64,000 bases of DNA, from positions 1 through 64,000 of the forward strand of contig JBKQPG010000066.1 in assembly GCA_052145115.1 (NCBI GenBank), in the 5' to 3' direction. Source of the stretch: CAIVVT01 sp052145115 (GTDB lineage: Bacteria > Acidobacteriota > Terriglobia > Bryobacterales > Bryobacteraceae). Position 1 is the stretch's first letter. Every line of letters starts with the position of its first letter. Below are positions 41,245 through 49,591 of the stretch, piece after piece. The position numbers and the translations under genes are program-made. The notes under the pieces are model-generated. The model saw nothing but the letters and a program-made list of their open reading frames with translations, searched no databases and was not told where the DNA came from.

Positions 41245-42108
41245 TCATGCCTGCGGCGGGGCGACGGGACCGCACAGGAAGTCGAGCGCCGTGGCGATGT
41301 GCGCCTTCATCTCGCCGCGCTTTACCACCGCGTCGAGGAATCCATGCTGCAGCACAAACTCCGCCCGCTGGAAGCCTGGCGGCAGCTTCTGGCGGATGGT
41401 CTGTTCGATAACGCGCGGTCCGGCGAAGCCGATCAGCGCGCCCGGCTCGGCGAGATTCAAGTCGCCCAGCATAGCGAAGCTGGCCGTCACGCCGCCGGTG
41501 GTCGGGTCGGTCAGCACACTGATAAAGGGCACCTTGGCCTGGTCCAGCCGCATCAGCGCGCAACAGATCTTGCCCAGTTGCATCAGGCTGACCGCGCCCT
41601 CCTGCATGCGCGCGCCGCCGGAGGCTGAGACGATGATCAACGGGCTGCGGCTGGCGAGCGAACGCTCGATGGCGCGCGTGATCTTCTCGCCCATCACGGC
41701 GCCCATGCTGCCGCCGATGAAGCGCAGCTCCAGGCTGCAGAGGTTCACGTTGCGCCCGGCCAGCTTGCCCTCGACGCAGTAAATGGCGTCCTTGACCTTC
41801 AGGGCCTTCTGCATCGCGGCCAGGCGCTGCCGGTAGGGCTTGGCGTCGACGAACTCGAGCGGATCGGTGGAACTCAGCTCGCGGTCGTGCTCCACATATT
41901 CGCCGTCCATCAGCATTTTCAGCCGCGCCAGCGCGTCGAGCCTGAAATGATAATCGCACTTCGGGCAGCACTGCAAAGTCTCTTCGAGTTCCTTTCGCCA
42001 GATGATCTGGTGGCAGCCCTCGCACTTGATCCACAGGCCTTCCGTGCGGACGTGCCGCTCATCGTCGCTGACGCGAACCACCTTGCGCGGAGTTTTGAAC
42101 CAGTCCAT
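41245..42108 (-). CDS. accD: Acetyl-CoA carboxylase carboxyltransferase subunit beta
   Basis: AccD pairs with AccA to move the carboxyl group from biotin to acetyl-CoA, the first step of fatty-acid synthesis. The N-terminal zinc ribbon has CEGC near residue 30 and CPKC near 49. The crotonase-like carboxyltransferase core carries GRNVNLCSLELRFIGGSMG and SASGGARMQEG near 155, TDPTTGGVTASFAMLGD near 190 and IGFAGPRVIEQT near 216. Length is 287 residues. ATG 42108 is chosen because it precedes the usual MDWFKTP start; the longer frame was rejected. accA is not in the window. Confidence 0.95.
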   Translation of the reverse strand: MDWFKTPRKVVRVSDDERHVRTEGLWIKCEGCHQIIWRKELEETLQCCPKCDYHFRLDALARLKMLMDGEYVEHDRELSSTDPLEFVDAKPYRQRLAAMQKALKVKDAIYCVEGKLAGRNVNLCSLELRFIGGSMGAVMGEKITRAIERSLASRSPLIIVSASGGARMQEGAVSLMQLGKICCALMRLDQAKVPFISVLTDPTTGGVTASFAMLGDLNLAEPGALIGFAGPRVIEQTIRQKLPPGFQRAEFVLQHGFLDAVVKRGEMKAHIATALDFLCGPVAPPQA

Positions 42109-42164
42109 GCCCACCCTCCAAGCTACAGCGCCGCGAGCGGCGGTGGCAATGCGAGCGCCGGCGT

Positions 42165-42596
42165 TCAGCGCGGATAAGGGTGCCCGCGCAGCAGCGTCAG
42201 GCCCCTGTAAATCTGTTCCGCGAGCACGGCGCGCGCCAGTTCGTGCGGCATCGTCAGCGCCGAAAGCGAGAGCAGCAGATCGGCCCGCGGCCTCCATTCG
42301 GCGGGCAGCCCGTCGTGCCCGCCCACCAGGAACACGAGATCGCGGGCCTCGAGTTCGGCGCTGCGCAATAGTTCCGCGAAGCGGCGCGAATCCATCGTTT
42401 TTCCGGCTGGATCGAGGAACACCTTGCGCGCGGCGGCGTGCTTCGCAAACAGGTCGAAGCGCGCCGGCTGGATGGCGCGCATCTCACAATCCATATAGTG
42501 CGAGCTGCGCTTGAGAAACTCCTCCGCCATGCCATTGGCATGGGCATCGCGAGGCTTGCCGATGAAGTACAGCCAGAGTTTCACTCGATTGCTCAC
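42165..42596 (-). CDS. rlmH: 23S rRNA (pseudouridine-1915-N3)-methyltransferase RlmH
   Basis: RlmH is a small SPOUT-fold enzyme that methylates pseudouridine 1915 in helix 69 of 23S rRNA. The 143-residue protein shows FLVGGHDGLP near residue 95 (the AdoMet-binding knot), LSLSALTMPHELARAVLAEQIYR near 115 as two adjoining segments, and ends GHPYPR; His-Pro-Tyr is a family hallmark. It starts at GTG 42596, overlapping recN's stop by 4 bp. Another GTG at 42584 is possible. Confidence 0.93.
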   Translation of the reverse strand: MSNRVKLWLYFIGKPRDAHANGMAEEFLKRSSHYMDCEMRAIQPARFDLFAKHAAARKVFLDPAGKTMDSRRFAELLRSAELEARDLVFLVGGHDGLPAEWRPRADLLLSLSALTMPHELARAVLAEQIYRGLTLLRGHPYPR

Positions 42597-44278
42597 ACCA
42601 CGGCGCGGGCGCATTCCTCCACCAGCCGGGCCGCGTGCCGCAGCGCCTCCTCGGACAGGCTTTGCCCGGAGAGCATGCGCCCGATCTCGCGCACCCTCTG
42701 CTCGGCCTTCAATTCCTGCACCGTGGTGGATGCCCGGCCGCCGAATTCCTTCTTTTCCACGCGGTAATGATGATCGGCGAAACCGGCGATCTGCGCCAGG
42801 TGCGTCACGCACAGGACCTGGCTGGAGCGCGAAATCCGCTTCAGCCGGCGCCCGATCATCTCCGCCGCCGCGCCGCCCACGCCGGAGTCCACTTCGTCGA
42901 AAACCAGTGTTCGCCCAGCGCCGTCTTTGGCGCGCGGCGGGGTAACGCAGGCCTTCAACGCCAGGGCGATTCGCGACAGTTCGCCGCCGCTGGCGACGTG
43001 GTCCAGCGGCCGCGCCTCCTCGCCGGGGTTGGCGCTCACCAGGAACTCGACGCTGTCCATTCCGTGGCTCGACGGTTCCGCCTCGCGCACGGCGGCTCGA
43101 AAGACCACGCCCTTCATCGCCAGTCCGGCGAGTTCCGTCTCGACGGCCTTTTGCAGCGCCTGCGCGGCCTTTTCGCGCACGGCCCGCAACTCCAGCGCCA
43201 CCGTCCGGTACGCCTGCTCCAGTTGCGCGATGCGTTGCTGCAGCTCAGCCCGGCGCGCGGCGGCGCTCTCGACGGCGTCCAGTTTCGATCGCACATCGGC
43301 CAGAAAAGCCAGAATCTCCTCGATCGTGTTGCCGTACTTGCGCTTCAGCCGTTCGATCTGCGCCAGCCGCGCCTCCACCTGTTCAATCCGCGCCGGGTCG
43401 GCCTCCAGCGCGCCCAGATAATGCCGCAGTTCGTGGGCCGCCTCGGCCACCGCGATCCGCGCCGGTTCGAGGAGTTCGACGATCCCGCGCATCTTTCCGT
43501 CAATGGGAACGAGGTCCTCCAGTTTTTTCAACGCGCGCGCGATGCTCTTCGCCGCGGAGTCCTCGGAGTCGCTCAGCGCGTCGTAGGCCGCCGTGGCGTT
43601 CTCTGTAAGCCGGGCCAGGTTGCGCAGCACGCGAGCCTCGTCTTCGAGCCGCCCATCCTCGCCCGTCTGCAGGCCCGGGGCCTCGATCTCGTTGCGCTGC
43701 ATGGTCCACAGTTCGGCCAGCCGCAGTTTCTCCTGTTCGGTGCGGTCCAGCTCCTCGCGCTCGGCGAGGGCCTCGCGCCAGGCCCGCCACGCCGCGCCGA
43801 CGGCTTCCAGCCCGGCCTCAGCGCCGCCGGCTTGGTCCAGCAGCTCGCGCTGCGCGTCGGAATGAAGCAGCAACTGCTGATCGTGCTGGCCGTGAATGTC
43901 ACCGAGGTACGGCGCGAGGTCGCGCAGCAGCGACACCGTGACGGGACGGTTTCCCGCATAGGCCCGGCCCTTGCCGCTGGCCAGGATCTCGCGCTCGATC
44001 ACCAGCTCGCCGTCCTCGGCCTCGATCCCCGCATCGCCCAGCAGCCGGCTCAAGTCCACGCCGGCGCTCAGTTGGAACCGCCCCGAGACGAACGCCCGCT
44101 CGGCGCCCGTCCGAATGACGTCCGTGGAGGCGCGTCCTCCCAACAGCAAACCGAACGCGTCCACCACCAGCGACTTCCCGCTGCCGGTCTCGCCGGTAAG
44201 CGCATTCAGCCCGGGGTGCAGGCTCAGCCGGAGACGTTCCACCACGGCGAAGTTCTCGACGACGAGTTCGAGCAGCAT
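42593..44278 (-). CDS. recN: DNA repair protein RecN
   Basis: RecN is an SMC-like ATPase that holds DNA ends together during double-strand break repair. The 561-residue protein has Walker A GETGSGKS near residue 30, a LGDIHGQHDQQLLL segment near 135, a coiled-coil middle (about 150-370) and a C-terminal ABC half with VASGGELSRIALALK near 430 and TLVFDEVDSGVGG near 465. Start ATG 44278 gives the typical MLLELVVENFAVVE opening. It is the first gene of the minus-strand group and is divergent from tolQ. Confidence 0.95.
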   Translation of the reverse strand: MLLELVVENFAVVERLRLSLHPGLNALTGETGSGKSLVVDAFGLLLGGRASTDVIRTGAERAFVSGRFQLSAGVDLSRLLGDAGIEAEDGELVIEREILASGKGRAYAGNRPVTVSLLRDLAPYLGDIHGQHDQQLLLHSDAQRELLDQAGGAEAGLEAVGAAWRAWREALAEREELDRTEQEKLRLAELWTMQRNEIEAPGLQTGEDGRLEDEARVLRNLARLTENATAAYDALSDSEDSAAKSIARALKKLEDLVPIDGKMRGIVELLEPARIAVAEAAHELRHYLGALEADPARIEQVEARLAQIERLKRKYGNTIEEILAFLADVRSKLDAVESAAARRAELQQRIAQLEQAYRTVALELRAVREKAAQALQKAVETELAGLAMKGVVFRAAVREAEPSSHGMDSVEFLVSANPGEEARPLDHVASGGELSRIALALKACVTPPRAKDGAGRTLVFDEVDSGVGGAAAEMIGRRLKRISRSSQVLCVTHLAQIAGFADHHYRVEKKEFGGRASTTVQELKAEQRVREIGRMLSGQSLSEEALRHAARLVEECARAVV

Positions 44279-44358
44279 TCGAGCCAGATTATAGTCGTTC
44301 GCGGCACCCGTCCGCCGTGCCGGGGTGTTTCCCCGCTCCGTTATCATAGTAAATGGGA

Positions 44359-44375
44359 GTTGGGATCCTCCCAAC
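44359..44375 (+). promoter_or_regulatory. Short perfect hairpin just before tolQ
   Basis: GTTGGGA, TCC, TCCCAAC is a perfect 7 bp stem with a three-base loop. It ends 6 nt before the AAGGAG Shine-Dalgarno of tolQ (44382-44387). It could act on tolQ translation or be a protein-binding palindrome; it lies in the 116 bp gap between the divergent recN and tolQ genes. Confidence 0.4.
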
Positions 44376-44394
44376 AATTCCAAGGAGTTCTGTT

Positions 44395-45075
44395 TTGAGC
44401 CTTCCATTCGCCGGCGCGTTTCTCCAGTTGCCGCTGTGGGATCTCGTGATGAACGCCTCGCTGGTCTCCAAGATCGTCCTCCTCCTACTCGCGATCGCGT
44501 CGCTGCTTAGCTGGACCGTCATTTTCGCCAAATGGCGGCGGTTCGACGCCGCCGCGGCGGCAAATCGTGCTTTCCTGCGCGCCTTCCGCAAGGCGCCCCG
44601 CCTGGACGCTATCGCCGCCGTGGCGGAGCAGTATCGCGCCTCGCCGCTGACCGGCGTTTTTTCGTTGGGCTACGAAGAGGCGGCCCGGCAGGTGGAAGCC
44701 CACGGCCGCGTCATCAACAAGGTCGCCGTCGAGCGTTCCCTGCAGATGGGCATCAGCGAGGAGCTGGCCGGCCTGGAACGCAACATGAGCTGGCTGGCGA
44801 CCACCGCGTCGGTGTCGCCGTTCGTGGGGCTGTTCGGCACCGTGCTCGGCGTGATCGACTCTTTCCAGGGCCTCGGAATGCAAGGCAGTTCGAGCCTGCG
44901 GGCCGTCGCCCCCGGCATCTCGGAAGCGCTGATTGCCACCGCCGCCGGGCTCGCCGCCGCCATCCCGGCGGCCGTCGCCTACAACCAGTTCACGCACCGG
45001 ATTCGCGAATTAGGGGCGAGAATGGACGACTTCTCGCTCGAGTTCCTCAACATGACCGAACGCGGAGAGGAGTAG
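44395..45075 (+). CDS. tolQ: Tol-Pal system proton channel subunit TolQ (MotA/TolQ/ExbB family)
   Basis: TolQ and TolR form the proton-driven motor of the Tol-Pal envelope-constriction system. The 226-residue protein has a first membrane segment (about 22-44), a cytoplasmic loop, and two later segments (about 135-160 and 175-195) with the family motifs LATTASVSPFVGLFGTVLGV and IATAAGLAAAIPAAVAYN. I selected TTG 44395 because AAGGAG lies 7 nt before it. The ATG at 44353 would put a stable hairpin inside the gene and adds residues unlike the family. TolQ rather than ExbB is chosen from the following tolB-pal-cpoB genes. tolR starts 6 bp on. Confidence 0.92.
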   Translation: MSLPFAGAFLQLPLWDLVMNASLVSKIVLLLLAIASLLSWTVIFAKWRRFDAAAAANRAFLRAFRKAPRLDAIAAVAEQYRASPLTGVFSLGYEEAARQVEAHGRVINKVAVERSLQMGISEELAGLERNMSWLATTASVSPFVGLFGTVLGVIDSFQGLGMQGSSSLRAVAPGISEALIATAAGLAAAIPAAVAYNQFTHRIRELGARMDDFSLEFLNMTERGEE

Positions 45076-45081
45076 CGCGCG

Positions 45082-45519
45082 GTGGCGTTCTCTACGCAAA
45101 GTGGCATGTCCGGCCCGCGCGGCCGGCGCGGCGGCATGAGTTCCATGGCTGAGATCAACATCGTGCCGCTGGTCGACGTCGTGCTCGTGCTGCTCGTGAT
45201 CTTCATGCTCACGGCGCACGTGATGGAGTTCGGCCTCGAGATCGAAGTCCCCAAGGTCAAGCAAGTCCGCGACAGCGCGCAGGAGCTGCCGGTCATCTCC
45301 ATTACGCGCGCCGGCGAGCTGTTCCTGAACGACAAGCCGGTGAACATCCATCAGCTCGGCGAAGCGGTCCGCCGCAGGTTCCCGGTTGCCAAAGCAGTCT
45401 ACGTGCGCGCTGATAAGGGCGTGATGTGGGGCGTTCTGGCGCCCGTGATTGCGACGTTGGGCGACGAGAAAATCGAGCCGCGCCTGGTGACGCAGCCGGA
45501 CGACGGCCGGCCCAAGTAG
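45082..45519 (+). CDS. tolR: Tol-Pal system protein TolR (ExbD/TolR family)
   Basis: TolR is the stator partner of TolQ. The 145-residue protein has one membrane segment near residues 25-45 (INIVPLVDVVLVLLVIFMLT) containing the proton-carrying Asp of the family. A periplasmic domain follows with ITRAGELFLNDKPV and a C-terminal region ending in LVTQPDDGRPK. The Gly/Arg-rich N-terminus before the membrane segment is typical. The start is GTG 45082. Confidence 0.93.
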   Translation: MAFSTQSGMSGPRGRRGGMSSMAEINIVPLVDVVLVLLVIFMLTAHVMEFGLEIEVPKVKQVRDSAQELPVISITRAGELFLNDKPVNIHQLGEAVRRRFPVAKAVYVRADKGVMWGVLAPVIATLGDEKIEPRLVTQPDDGRPK

Positions 45520-45537
45520 GGCCGGAGCGGGGCGGAT

Positions 45538-46329
45538 ATGGACGGGCATCGCGAGATTCTGGACGAACGCGAGTCGCTGCGGCGGCCGTTCGTGGAATCC
45601 GTGGCCCTGCACACCGGCACGGTCGCGCTGATCGTTCTGCTCGGCTACTCCAGCTTCGCCAAACGCGAGTCGTGGGGCAGTCCCGATTCGATGGGCGGCG
45701 GCGCGGTCGGCGTCACCTCGGTCAAGTCGCTGCCGTTCCTCGACCGCAGCGGCCCGACCAACCGCCTGGCAGGCCAGAGCGAATCGCAAGTGCCGGAGCC
45801 CGTCACCAAGCCCCAGCCAAAGCCCAAGGCCGCGCCCAAGGAGCCCACGGACGCCATCGCCCTCAAGTCGAAAAACGTCCGTAAGAACGCCCGCGATACG
45901 TACCGCAATCCGCGCGCCAATCCCGAGCCCCAGGCCGATAATCAGCTCACCAGCCGCATTGCTCCCGCGGCCGGGTCGCCCCTATTTGCGCCCTCGCCCG
46001 GCGCGGGCAACGTCGGCGTCGGCACGGGCGCGCCGTTCGGCAACATCTTCGGCGCCTACGCCATCCTGGTCCGCGACCGCGTGGCGCAGAAGTGGCGTAC
46101 GGATCAACTGGATCCCCGCATCCGCACGCTCCCGACGGCCATCATTACCTTTGAAATCCTGCGCAACGGCCAGGTGCGCAACATCAGCGTCGCTCAATCC
46201 AGCGGCAACGTGGTGCTCAACTATTCGGCGCAGCGGGCCGTCACCGAAGCCGCGCCCTTCGACCCGCTGCCGGCGGCGTATTCGGGATCGTCGGCGACAA
46301 TAGAATTCTGGTTCACCTTGAAACGATGA
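45538..46329 (+). CDS. tolA: TolA/TonB-like energy transducer
   Basis: This 263-residue protein bridges the TolQR motor and the outer membrane. It has one membrane segment (about residues 20-38), a Lys/Pro-rich periplasmic linker (about 80-145) and a C-terminal TonB/TolA-like domain (about 165-263; VAQKWRTDQLDPRIRTLP, FEILRNGQVRNISVAQSSG, AVTEAAPFDPLP). It lacks the long Ala/Lys helix of enterobacterial TolA, so the linker is short. Position between tolR and tolB argues for the TolA role; by domain alone it could be called TonB. It overlaps tolB by 4 bp. Confidence 0.87.
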   Translation: MDGHREILDERESLRRPFVESVALHTGTVALIVLLGYSSFAKRESWGSPDSMGGGAVGVTSVKSLPFLDRSGPTNRLAGQSESQVPEPVTKPQPKPKAAPKEPTDAIALKSKNVRKNARDTYRNPRANPEPQADNQLTSRIAPAAGSPLFAPSPGAGNVGVGTGAPFGNIFGAYAILVRDRVAQKWRTDQLDPRIRTLPTAIITFEILRNGQVRNISVAQSSGNVVLNYSAQRAVTEAAPFDPLPAAYSGSSATIEFWFTLKR

Positions 46330-47720
46330 AACAACTCAATTTCCTTTGCGGCGTTCTGCTCGCCTCCCTGCTGGCCGGTCTGTCGGCGGGTCAGGCCCAA
46401 CAGAGCGACATAAAAATCCTGCTCACAGGCGGGGCGAAACAGACCATCGCGCTTCCGGACTTCCGCGGCGCCGGCGCCGCGGCCCAAATCGGTGTTGTCT
46501 TCAACCAGACCGGCTTCGACGACATCCAGATCTCCGGCATCTTCACCATGGCGCCGAAGAGCTTCTTCCCCCTGAACCCGCCCCAGCAGGAAAGCGACCT
46601 GCGGACCGCGCCCGAACCGCCCGCCCGCCGCGGCGCCCCGGCGCCCACCGACTGCGCCGGGCGCTGCCTCTACGATTGGGCCGCCGCTCCCGTTTCGGCC
46701 AGCTATCTGGGCTTCGGCTACCTGGCCGAACAGAACGGCCAGTTGGTCGCCTTCGGCCATCTTTACAACACCGCCGTCGCCGACCTCAACGGCGCGCGCC
46801 TGTTCCGTAAACTCTACAATGGCGAGTTGTCCACGGATGGCGCGCGCCAGCTGGCCCACCAGTATGCCGCCGACATCCTGGCGAAGTTCGGCATGCCCAC
46901 GCTTGCCGGCTCGAAGATCTACTTCGTCTCCGATCGCCAGGCCAAGGGAACCAAGGAGCTGTGGGTGATGGATTTCGACGGCGCCAACCAGAAGCGCCTG
47001 ACTGCGTTTAATTCCATCTCCACCATGCCGGCCATTTCGCCCGACGGCACGCGCCTCGCCTTCACCACCTTCGCCAAGGGCCAGCCGCGCCTGATGATGT
47101 ATTCCACCGTCACCGGGCGCTTCATCCCGTTCCTCAATCCGCAGGCCTCCGTGAACGGCACGCCCAGCTTCACGCCGGATGGCAAGAGCGTGCTGTTCGC
47201 CTCCTCCGCCGACGGGCGCTACACGAACATCTACAGCAGCGACCTCGACGGCGGCGGGCTGCGCCGCCTGACCAATGTGCGGGCCGTCGAAGTCGAGCCC
47301 AAGGTCAATCCCAAGAACGGCCAGGACGTGCTCTTCGTCTCCGGCCGCGGCGGCCCGCAGCAGATCTACATGATGAACCTGGACGGGACCGAGCCGCTGC
47401 GGCTGACCACCGGGGAAGGCGAAGCCTCCAACCCCGCCTGGAACCCCGACGGACAGCACATGGCCTTCGCCTGGACGCGCGGCTATGCGCCCGGCAACTG
47501 GAATCTCTTCATCATGGACGTCTCCTCCCGCGAAACGGTTCAATTGACCACCGGCGAGGGCCGCAATGAGAACCCCAGCTGGGCCCCGGACGGCCGCCAT
47601 CTGGCCTTCAGCTCCAATCGCACCCGTTCTTCGCAGATTTTCACTATGCTGGCGGACGGGACGGCCGTGCGCCAGTTGACCACGCAGGGGAACAATTACA
47701 TGCCCGTCTGGGTGAAGTAG
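46326..47720 (+). CDS. tolB: Tol-Pal system beta-propeller protein TolB
   Basis: TolB is a periplasmic protein that binds Pal and is released by TolA. A signal peptide (about 1-24, AQ cleavage) precedes the N-terminal domain (about 26-180), which contains the unusual Pro-rich insert PPQQESDLRTAPEPPARRG and two Cys (in TDCAGRCLYDW). The C-terminal six-bladed propeller (about 185-464) has repeated 'FDGANQKRLT', 'SPDGTRLAF', 'TPDGKSVLFAS', 'NPDGQHMAFAW' and 'APDGRHLAFSSN' motifs. ATG overlaps the tolA stop. Length 464 residues, slightly above the usual ~430. Confidence 0.94.
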   Translation: MKQLNFLCGVLLASLLAGLSAGQAQQSDIKILLTGGAKQTIALPDFRGAGAAAQIGVVFNQTGFDDIQISGIFTMAPKSFFPLNPPQQESDLRTAPEPPARRGAPAPTDCAGRCLYDWAAAPVSASYLGFGYLAEQNGQLVAFGHLYNTAVADLNGARLFRKLYNGELSTDGARQLAHQYAADILAKFGMPTLAGSKIYFVSDRQAKGTKELWVMDFDGANQKRLTAFNSISTMPAISPDGTRLAFTTFAKGQPRLMMYSTVTGRFIPFLNPQASVNGTPSFTPDGKSVLFASSADGRYTNIYSSDLDGGGLRRLTNVRAVEVEPKVNPKNGQDVLFVSGRGGPQQIYMMNLDGTEPLRLTTGEGEASNPAWNPDGQHMAFAWTRGYAPGNWNLFIMDVSSRETVQLTTGEGRNENPSWAPDGRHLAFSSNRTRSSQIFTMLADGTAVRQLTTQGNNYMPVWVK

Positions 47721-47790
47721 CGTCCTCACACCCGGCGAAAAGTGGATAGAATGTCAAAGCAGTGAGCCTGAGGAGGCCATAAAGAATCCA

Positions 47791-48567
47791 ATGAAACGAA
47801 CTCGAATTGCACTTGTTCTGTTAGCCGCGGCGTTCCTGCTCGCGTCGGCGGGTTGCAAGAAGAAGCAGCCTGTCGCGCCTCCACCGCCGCCCCCGCCGGC
47901 GCCCGCGCCCGCTCCGGCCCCGGCGCCCAAGGCCGCAACGATCAACAGCTTCACCGCGGAGCCCTCCACCATCGTCCGCGGCGATACTTCAACCCTGCGT
48001 TGGTCGGTCTCCGACGCCACGTCGGTCTCCATCGATAACGGCATCGGGACCGTGCCCGCCAATGGCAGCCGCAGCGTGAGCCCGTCCGACAACGCGACCT
48101 ACCGTATGACCGCGACCGGCGCGGGTGGCGATGCCGTCGCCGCCGTGACCGTGTACGTCACGGCTCCGCCTCCGCCTCCACCTCCGCCCGCCGCGCCCAA
48201 GGCGAGTCTCGAGCAGCGCCTGGCGGAAGTGCAGGATATCCTCTTCGACTACGACAAGAGCGAGATTCGCGAGGATGCCCGCGCCATCCTGCAGCGCGAC
48301 GCCGACACGCTCAAGGCGGTCCTCGCCGACTTCCCCTCGGCCGTCGTTACCATCGAGGGTAATTGCGACGAACGCGGCTCGGCCGAATACAACCTCGGCC
48401 TCGGCGACCGCCGCGCCACCGCCGCCAAGGAATTCCTCACCCAGGTGGGCCTGCCCGCCGACCGGATGAAGACCATCAGCTACGGCAAGGAAAAGCCGGT
48501 TTGCTCTGATTCCAACGAGAGCTGCTGGCAGCGCAACCGCCACGACCACTTCGCTGGCGCGCAATAA
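47791..48567 (+). CDS. pal: Peptidoglycan-associated lipoprotein Pal with an extra N-terminal domain
   Basis: This 258-residue lipoprotein has the lipobox LLASAGC (Cys near residue 22). A Pro/Ala run follows, then an Ig-like domain (about 50-125; SFTAEPSTIVRGDTSTLRW), a second Pro run, and the OmpA C-terminal domain (about 140-258). That domain contains ILFDYDKSEIRED, EGNCDERGSAEYNLGLGDRR (the Asp and Arg hold diaminopimelate) and ISYGKEKP. Usual Pal is about 150-175 residues, so the extra Ig-like domain and Pro spacers make this form long. A strong hairpin lies 25 bp after the stop. Confidence 0.92.
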   Translation: MKRTRIALVLLAAAFLLASAGCKKKQPVAPPPPPPPAPAPAPAPAPKAATINSFTAEPSTIVRGDTSTLRWSVSDATSVSIDNGIGTVPANGSRSVSPSDNATYRMTATGAGGDAVAAVTVYVTAPPPPPPPPAAPKASLEQRLAEVQDILFDYDKSEIREDARAILQRDADTLKAVLADFPSAVVTIEGNCDERGSAEYNLGLGDRRATAAKEFLTQVGLPADRMKTISYGKEKPVCSDSNESCWQRNRHDHFAGAQ

Positions 48568-48591
48568 CGTCCCGTCCCGCCAGCCCATGTC

Positions 48592-48627
48592 CGGCGCCGC
48601 TCCCCCCTCGCGGGGGCGGCGCCGTTT
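48592..48627 (+). terminator. Strong GC hairpin after pal
   Basis: CGGCGCCGC plus CCCCC (48592-48606, with one bulged T) pairs with GGGGG plus CGGCGCCG (48612-48624). TTTGCATTT follows. It may attenuate transcription between pal and cpoB. Confidence 0.65.
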
Positions 48628-48686
48628 GCATTTCCACGGCAACCCGCTCGAGGACCTTCAGCGGGCGGAGGAAGGATGAAGGCACA

Positions 48687-49559
48687 ATGGGAGATATGCG
48701 AAAAGGCACATGGCTCGTTCTGGCCGCTGTGTTGATCCCCGGGGCTGCTACGGCCCAGAAGCGCGAACTGCTTGAAATGAACCGCGACATCGCTCTCCTG
48801 CAGGAGGAGGTGCGCAATCAGAAGAAGGCCGACGAGGACCGCTTCAATGCGATCGACGCTGCCCTCAAGCAGATTCTCGACCAGGTCAACGACGCCAATC
48901 GCCAGGTGGTCACGCTCGACAAGGGCATGAAGGAGCGCATGGACCGGGGCGTGCTGGCCTCTGTTTCCGGCCTTGGAACGAAGGTCGATTCGCTGGCCGA
49001 GGATTTCAAATACGTGCGCGAAAACGTCGGCGAAATCGGTGAAAAGCTATCCAAGCTGCAGCAGCAGATGGTCGATCTCAACAACGCCGTCCGCACCATG
49101 CAGGCTCCGCCCGCGCCTCCGGCCGCCGCGAACGCCGGCGCGCCCGCTGGTCCGCCCGCCGGCGTCTCGGCCGAGGGCCTGTTCGACTCCGCCAAGCGCG
49201 ACCGGTTGGCCGGAAACTATGACATCGCGCTGGACGAATTCAAGCAGTACCTCAAGTGGTTCAGCGCCACCGATTCCGCCCCCATCGCGCAGTATTACAT
49301 CGGCGAGATCCATTACAACCAGAAGGACTATGACCAGGCTCTGGACGCCTTCAACGCGGTCCTTGCCTTGCCCAAGAACAACGCGACCGACGACGCGCGC
49401 TTCATGAAGGGCCGCACGCTGGCGCGCCTCGGCCAGAAGGCCGATGCCGCCAAGGAGTTCCGCGCCATCATCGCCGCCTCGCCCGGCAGCGAAATCGCGC
49501 ACCGCGCCCAGGCCGAACTGCACGACCTCAACGCCGCGGCGGCGAAAAAGCGCAAGTAG
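48687..49559 (+). CDS. cpoB: Tol-Pal coordinator CpoB/YbgF
   Basis: This 290-residue periplasmic protein has a signal peptide (cleavage near ATAQ, residue 24). The N-terminal coiled coil (about 26-140) is rich in Gln/Asn/Lys and matches the trimerising part of YbgF. After a Pro/Ala linker come TPR-like repeats (about 165-285; YDIALDEFKQYLKWFSATD, AQYYIGEIHYNQKDYDQALD, ARFMKGRTLARLGQKADA). In other bacteria CpoB links Tol-Pal to peptidoglycan synthesis at division. ATG 48687 is used; ATG 48696 is equally possible. deoC follows after 32 bp. Confidence 0.9.
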   Translation: MGDMRKGTWLVLAAVLIPGAATAQKRELLEMNRDIALLQEEVRNQKKADEDRFNAIDAALKQILDQVNDANRQVVTLDKGMKERMDRGVLASVSGLGTKVDSLAEDFKYVRENVGEIGEKLSKLQQQMVDLNNAVRTMQAPPAPPAAANAGAPAGPPAGVSAEGLFDSAKRDRLAGNYDIALDEFKQYLKWFSATDSAPIAQYYIGEIHYNQKDYDQALDAFNAVLALPKNNATDDARFMKGRTLARLGQKADAAKEFRAIIAASPGSEIAHRAQAELHDLNAAAAKKRK

Positions 49560-49591
49560 TCCCGGATGACCGCCCCCTGGAAAAGGAACCT

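Noticed and set aside
44353..44394. ATG 44353 as the start of tolQ
   Set aside because: The extra codons contain the 7 bp hairpin and the AAGGAG that serves TTG 44395; the added residues do not match TolQ.
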